Source: PVC group bacterium
GTDB lineage: Bacteria > Verrucomicrobiota > Kiritimatiellia > SS1-B-03-39 > PXDE01
Direction: 5' to 3'
NCBI GenBank assembly: GCA_003566475.1
Contig: PXDE01000575.1
Location: forward strand, 1 to 5,827
Length of the DNA stretch: 5,827 nt
Under the pieces are notes generated by a model, which was given only the letters and a program-made list of their open reading frames with translations, did not search any database and was not told the origin of the DNA. Of this stretch, positions 1-4,400 are shown in pieces (the first letter of the stretch is position 1; each line of letters opens with the position of its first letter). The translations under genes were made by a program, and so were the position numbers.

Positions 1-168
1 CCAGGCGTCGAGCCGTCCGACGCCCACCGCTCCCGAAACGGGGGCCGGTTCCGCCAGCCAGGTCCGGTACAGGTCAATGGTCACTTCCCGCACCGCGCGG
101 CCCTCCATGGCCGACTTCGCCTTCACCCGCCGATAGATCTCGTCCGGGATGTCGATGGTTGCTTTCAT
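1..168 (-). CDS. VapB-like ribbon-helix-helix antitoxin, N-terminal part (3' end cut by window edge)
   Basis: Partial gene; 56 codons are visible from an ATG at 168 down to the left edge with no stop. The protein starts MKATIDIPDEIYRRVKAKSA, continues with an EGRAVREVTIDLYRTWL stretch, and then enters a looser proline/glycine/valine segment. A short N-terminal beta strand (residues 2-7, KATIDI) followed by 'P-D-E-x-Y-R-R-V-K-x-x-S-A' and 'E-G-R-x-V-R-E-V' is the pattern of small ribbon-helix-helix antitoxins of VapBC-type modules. These bind their own promoter DNA as dimers and neutralise a PIN-domain RNase. In such modules the toxin usually follows the antitoxin immediately, which would put it just beyond the left edge; it is not visible here. 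No strong Shine-Dalgarno is seen (only GGG about 5 bases before the ATG). The start is chosen because the motif begins exactly at this methionine. An orphan DNA-binding protein of the same fold is the alternative. Confidence 0.75.
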   Translation of the reverse strand, partial: MKATIDIPDEIYRRVKAKSAMEGRAVREVTIDLYRTWLAEPAPVSGAVGVGRLDAW

Positions 169-205
169 GGAACCCAGCTTACATGCTAACCGGCAGAAAA
201 CCAGC
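169..205 (-). promoter_or_regulatory. Possible promoter/operator of the antitoxin gene
   Basis: The stretch directly before the antitoxin ATG is clearly less GC-rich than the rest of the window. On the minus strand it contains TAGCAT (184-189), which matches 4 of 6 positions of a -10 hexamer, but there is no convincing -35 element. A weak dyad, TTA-CATGC-TAA at 179-189, could be an autoregulatory site, since ribbon-helix-helix antitoxins usually bind small palindromes near their start. The base composition and the dyad are visible; the regulatory role is inferred. Confidence 0.25.
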
Positions 206-213
206 CCAGAGCG

Positions 214-234
214 GGAGTGCGACTCCCGCACTCC
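214..234. repeat. Perfect hairpin 1 (8-bp stem, 5-base loop)
   Basis: GGAGTGCG (214-221) and CGCACTCC (227-234) are exact reverse complements separated by ACTCC. An alternative, mutually exclusive stem also exists: GGGAGT (213-218) pairs with ACTCCC (222-227) around a 3-base GCG loop. The block therefore holds one GGAGT and two ACTCC copies that compete for it. It has no T tract on either side, so it is not a textbook intrinsic terminator. It lies between the fucosidase 3' end and the antitoxin start. Confidence 0.75.
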
Positions 235-256
235 ATGTGGCGTGCTCGCCAGGGTG

Positions 257-278
257 GGTCCACGCTCCGAGGTGGACC
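257..278 (+). repeat. REP-like palindrome, copy A (7-bp stem)
   Basis: GGTCCAC (257-263) pairs perfectly with GTGGACC (272-278) around the loop GCTCCGAG. The reverse complement of copy B (297-318) matches this 22-base unit at 19 positions. Two of the three differences are the two partners of one stem pair (T:A here, G:C in copy B), so pairing is kept. The third turns a G-G apposition next to the loop into a G:C pair in copy B. Copies A and B are in opposite orientation with an 18-base spacer, the layout of REP/BIME elements. No transposase is visible in the window. Confidence 0.7.
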
Positions 279-296
279 TTCCGGGCCCTGCGGATG

Positions 297-318
297 GGGC
301 CACGTCGGAGCGTGGCCC
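297..318 (-). repeat. REP-like palindrome, copy B (8-bp stem), touching the fucosidase stop codon
   Basis: GGGCCACG (297-304) pairs perfectly with CGTGGCCC (311-318) around a 6-base loop, TCGGAG on the plus strand and CTCCGA on the minus strand. It is the inverted partner of copy A. Base 318 is the last base of the fucosidase TAG, so the hairpin begins at the stop codon of that gene's transcript. It could protect the 3' end or weaken read-through, but there is no following U tract on the minus strand. Confidence 0.7.
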
Positions 319-1382
319 TACGGGGCGGAGGCGAGGCGGCGGCCGACCTCGCGCAGGGTGGCCGCGTCCTCCTCGGGGATCGAGCCGTCGCCCTTGGGTC
401 CGGTGTTCATCAGCAGGTTGGCGGGGATCTTCGCGGCCGCATCGAGCTGCTCCATGACCCAGTCCGGCCCGTGATGCCGTCCGTCGTCTTCCTTGCGGTA
501 GCCCCAGCCCCGGGGGAGGAGGGTGGTGCAGATCTCGCGGGGGCGGCTGTCGTCGGGCACCGTCCCCTGGGTGATCCTGTGCTCCGGCGCGTAGAAGTCC
601 TCGGTAAAGGTGAGCCCCTGCTTGTAGGACACCAGGATGTGGGGCGAGGCGGCGTGGATGCGGTCGTACAGCTCCTGGGCCCGGCTGATCCGCGCCCCGT
701 CGTCCATCTTCAGAAAGGTGCCGATGCCGTCGAGCCAGATCCCGGCCACGGCCGGATAGCCGCAGAGTTCGAGCACCTGGGCCTCCACGAGGTCGAGGTA
801 GCGGTTGATGTCGTAGGCCACGCCCCGGTGGAAATGGTCACGGTCCTCCGGACAGTCCGGGCGGCAGGACGGCTCGCCGTTGTCGGGGCTGTCCGGATGC
901 CACCAGTCGCGGCCGTGGGAGTAGTAGAGAAAGCAGCCCAGCCCATAGCGGTCGCAGGCCTCGGCCAGCTCCCGGACGAGATCCCGGCGGGCCGGGGCGT
1001 GCATCGAGGAGAAGTCGGTGGTGGCGGTGTCCCAGAGGCAGAACCCGTCGTGGTGGCAGGTGGTGAGGTTGACGTAGCGCATGCCCGCGTCGAGGGCCAG
1101 GCGGCAGATGGCGTCGGCGTCGAACCGCTCGGCGGTGAAGTCCCCGGCCAGGGCCGCGTACTCCCGGAACGGAATGGGCCAGGCCATGCGGATCCATTCG
1201 GCCCCCTTGTCGAACTGGGGCCGTCCGCGCCACGCCCCGCCGAGCAGGGAGTACAGGCCGTAGTGCAGGAACAGCCCGAACCGGGCCTCGCGGAACCAGG
1301 CGAGGGCGGCCTCGCGGGGATTGCGGTCGAACAGGCGGGCGTGGTCGGCGAGGAAACGGGGGGGTGCATTCATCTGGCGCAT
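318..1382 (-). CDS. Alpha-L-fucosidase, GH29 type, single catalytic domain (354 aa)
   Basis: Predicted to hydrolyse terminal alpha-L-fucose from glycans or oligosaccharides by the retaining GH29 mechanism. Landmarks in order (numbered from the ATG at 1382): F35-GLFLHYGLYS near the N-terminus, FTAERFDAD (82-90), the fucose-binding block LTTCHHDGFCLWDT (106-119), DWWHP (159-163), GIWLDG (214-219) whose Asp218 is the expected nucleophile position, DFYAPEHR (262-269), ICTTL...RGWGY (284-295), and the closing NLLMNTGPKGDGSIPEED (322-339). This is a whole (beta/alpha)8 domain; the C-terminal beta-sandwich of longer GH29 enzymes (often about 450 aa) is absent. The general acid/base residue cannot be assigned from motif reading. 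There is no signal peptide and there are nine cysteines, suggesting a cytoplasmic enzyme. GGGG lies 4 bases before the ATG at 1382; the ATG at 1373 (351 aa) is an alternative start. The gene lies 86 bases after the A2M stop on the same strand. The family call is firm; the exact substrate is not. Confidence 0.9.
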   Translation of the reverse strand: MRQMNAPPRFLADHARLFDRNPREAALAWFREARFGLFLHYGLYSLLGGAWRGRPQFDKGAEWIRMAWPIPFREYAALAGDFTAERFDADAICRLALDAGMRYVNLTTCHHDGFCLWDTATTDFSSMHAPARRDLVRELAEACDRYGLGCFLYYSHGRDWWHPDSPDNGEPSCRPDCPEDRDHFHRGVAYDINRYLDLVEAQVLELCGYPAVAGIWLDGIGTFLKMDDGARISRAQELYDRIHAASPHILVSYKQGLTFTEDFYAPEHRITQGTVPDDSRPREICTTLLPRGWGYRKEDDGRHHGPDWVMEQLDAAAKIPANLLMNTGPKGDGSIPEEDAATLREVGRRLASAP

Positions 1383-1433
1383 GGTGCCCCGGCCCGCGGA
1401 GGCTGTCCATCGCCTCTTTCGTGCCGTTCGCGC

Positions 1434-1460
1434 GCCTTGCCGAAGCCTGGCGGAGGCAGG
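1434..1460. repeat. Palindromic, repeat-like segment between the A2M and fucosidase genes
   Basis: On the minus strand this 27-base segment can fold with GCCTCCG against CGG-CA-AGGC: seven pairs with a 2-base bulge. Alternative short stems such as GCC/GGC are also possible. It lies in the 86-base spacer just after the A2M stop codon. It has the look of dispersed GCC/GGC-rich intergenic repeats in GC-rich genomes, but only one copy is in the window, so calling it a repeat is an inference. It lacks a T tract and is not a classical terminator. Confidence 0.35.
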
Positions 1461-1468
1461 TGGTTGCC

Positions 1469-4400
1469 CTACTCCCGGTCCCGCACCCCCAGGCGGATGC
1501 TGTCGGAGTTCCCTTTGAGCTCGGGGGCGTACATGGCTTCGATGCGGGCGGGGAGGGCCCCGAAGGTGCCCGGGGTCTCGGCCCGCAGACGGTAGCTCAC
1601 GCTCTGCCGCCCCCGGGCCAGGCGGCGGATGAAGAACGCCACCCGCTCGTCGCGGAACTCGCGGTAGGCCCGGAACCCGCTCCGGGGGTAGCCGCTCTGC
1701 ACGTCCACCGGCTCGAACCCCGCCGCCTTGTAGTCCTCGAGGACGATGTACTCGTAGTCGTTGAGGCTCTCGAACACGAGCTCGACCTCGATGAGCTGGC
1801 CGCTCTCCACCACGTCGCCCGCCTGGAGCGGGATCCGCTCGTAGCGCTCGACCTTCTGGTCCCCCACCTGGCCATGCGCCCCCGCCGTCTTCACCTCGGC
1901 CTCGACCCGCTCCAGCCGATAGACCTGCCGGTCCACCTTCACCTCCAGCCCGGCCTGGCCGATCTCGTCCTCGAGGGTGAACGTGGTGAGGTAGGCGTTG
2001 AAGTACAGCGGCCCCTCCCCGGTCTTGCGCAGGGTGATCGTGTGCTCGCCGGTCTCCACCGCGTCGCCTTCGAGCACGAAGCGGTCCCGGAACCCGAACA
2101 GATTGTCGGGGGTGATCCGCACCGTCTGCTCGACCCGGCCGTTGACCAGGATCTCGACCTCGAGGTCGGGCTTCATCTCGCCGGTGGCCTTCAGGTATTC
2201 GGCGAAGGCCTCGACGATCATGGCGGTGTCGCGGGTGGAGTTCCAGTAGGTGGCGTGCTTGCGGTTGTTGAGGAGATACTTGACCATCTCCGAGGCCACC
2301 GGGTTCTCGGGGTCGGTGCGGACGAGCAGCCGCAGGTAGGCGGCGTGGGCCTCGTATTCGCTTCCGTACCACCACCACCAGTAGCCCTGGTTGCCCAGGT
2401 TGAGGTAGGCGGTCTGGTTCTCCTCCACCCGCACCACGTACTGGCTGAGGTTGCGGATCACCATGTCGCGCATCTCGGCGTCGCCGCGCGCGTCCAGCCC
2501 CAGCCCGAACAGGGCCTGGACATAGACGGGGAGCTGCAGCCGGTCGCGGTACAGGAAGTCGCGCATCTCGGCCGAGGACCGCCGGGCGTCGGACAGCACC
2601 ATGAACACGAAGGCGTCGGTGGCGTGGGTCCGCGTCTCCCGGTCCTTGCGCCGCAGCTCGCGCAGCCGCTCCGCCTCGTACCGGGCCAGCCAGGCCAGGC
2701 CCCGGTTCTTCATGTCGGCGACCACCGCCACCCCGGCCGCCTCGGCCGTATGCAGGCCGTGGACGACCAGCGCGGTGAGGTGCGGCGAGCTGCGCTCGCC
2801 CCGGCCGCTGAACCATCCCCACCCGCCGTCGGCGAGCTGCATCCGGGCCAGGGCCTTGAGCCCGTCGCGGACCATGTCGGCCACCACGTCCTCGTCGAAC
2901 ACCGGGTTGCGCTTGTAGCGCCGCCACTGGGCCGCCCGCTCTTCCGGGTCGCCCAGCTCCTGGGCGTTGAGGTTGGCCCGCGTCTCGGCCACCGCCGCCA
3001 GGTCGATGCCCATGTCGCGCAGCACCTTCTGGGTAAGCACGGTGGGCAGCCAGCGGTTCAGGGTCTGGTCGGTGGTGCCGTAGGGGTAGTCCACCAGGTA
3101 GGGAAGCGCGTCCACCATGGCTCCGGCCAGGGTGGGCGAGTAGCGCACCTCGAGGCGCGACTCGTCGACCCGCCGCTCCTCCGGCACCCGGACGCGCACC
3201 GTGGCCTCGCGGTCGGCGGGCCGCAGGGCCCCGCTCCACGCCTCCTGCTTGAGCATCCCGTGGATGTACACCGGGAAGCTCATCTCCATGGCGTCGGACT
3301 CCTCCGGGGCCAGGGCCTTCATGCGGATGGTGGCCTCACCCTCGCCGGTCGCCCGCACCCGCCAGTCCACCCGGGCCTCGCCGCCCGCCGCCACCTCGAG
3401 GTTCCGGACGCCCTCGTCCAGCGGCTCCAGCACGCCGCCCTCGAGTTCGAGGATGGCCCGCACCGGCTGGTCGGCCTCGAGGTAGTTGTGGATGTTGGCC
3501 GAGAGCACCGCCTCGTCCTTCTCCACGAAGAAGCGCGGGGCCTGGAGTCGGAGGATCAGGTTCTTGGAGGTCACCACCTCGGCCCGGCCCTCCCCCACCC
3601 GGGTGCCGTGGCCCATGGCCCAGGACCGGATGACCCAGGTGGTGAGGTTCTCGGGCATGGGCAGCTCGATCTCGGCCTCGCCGTTCTCGTCGGTGGTCAC
3701 CGCCCCCGTCCAGTGCGCGGTGTCCGCGAACCGGGTGCGCACATGGGCCTCGGCGAACACCGGCTCGGCGGCGGCATCCCGCGCCACCTCCGCGTCCAGG
3801 GCCGCGGCATCGGCCACGGCCTCCATCATGGGCCTCCCAGGCGCGGCGGCGGGGGCGGCAACGGCCGCGCGCTGCAGCATCCGCTCTCCACGACCCCTGC
3901 CTTCCGCGATCAACCCCACCTCCTGCTCGTCCGCCACCAGCCCCCCGAACACGCCCAGCACGCCCATGGACAGATGGCCCGGGCGGGTCAGGTTCCAGCC
4001 GACCCGCGCCAGCGTGTGCTCGGTCTGCGGATGATGCCGCCGCCGCCACTTCCAGAAGTATTCGCGGATGTCGGGCACGTTGGAGCCGCCCGAGATGTAC
4101 TCCACCGCCTTGTCGTAGATGGTCACCACGGCCGTCCCCTGGAACGGCTGGCCCTCGGCGTCGGTCAGGGCGATCCGCACCGTGGCCCCCTCGCCGGGCC
4201 GGTAGCGCTCCTGGTCGGGCCGCACCTCGAGGCCCAGGATCCGGCGCTCCGGCGGCACCACCAGCTCGCGCGTCGCCGTGTGCACCCGGGCGTCGGCCAC
4301 CGTCACCGCCTCCACGAACAGGTTCGGCATGTCGCGCTGGACCACGGGCAGGTCCACCACCGCGCTCCGCCCCTCCATGCGGATCACCCGCGGGGGCAGA

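Noticed and set aside
214..318. Intrinsic transcription terminator for the fucosidase transcript
   Set aside because: The stems are strong but none is followed by a run of T on the minus strand; repeat elements fit better.
838..1410. 190-codon minus-strand frame with an AAAGAGG sequence just before its ATG at 1410
   Set aside because: Despite the Shine-Dalgarno-like sequence it is out of frame with the GH29 motifs over its whole length, and its product is Pro/Arg-rich without recognisable features.
159..1595. 478-codon open frame on the plus strand
   Set aside because: It is antisense to the fucosidase and the A2M 3' end, its translation is low-complexity (Val/Gly/Ala/Pro) without family motifs, and the minus-strand frame holds clear GH29 motifs. 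High G+C explains the lack of stops.
2369..2380. Microsatellite (four CCA units)
   Set aside because: It is a coding run of four Trp codons, too short to be called a repeat locus.
1383..3239. Upstream in-frame extension of the fucosidase reading frame to a methionine at 3239
   Set aside because: The extension overlaps the A2M gene in another frame and its translation is Arg/Pro/Gly-rich shadow sequence. GH29 homology starts just after the methionine at 1382.
3486..4034. 182-codon plus-strand frame
   Set aside because: It is antisense to the A2M domain, Ser/Ala/Arg-rich, and has no recognisable motif.
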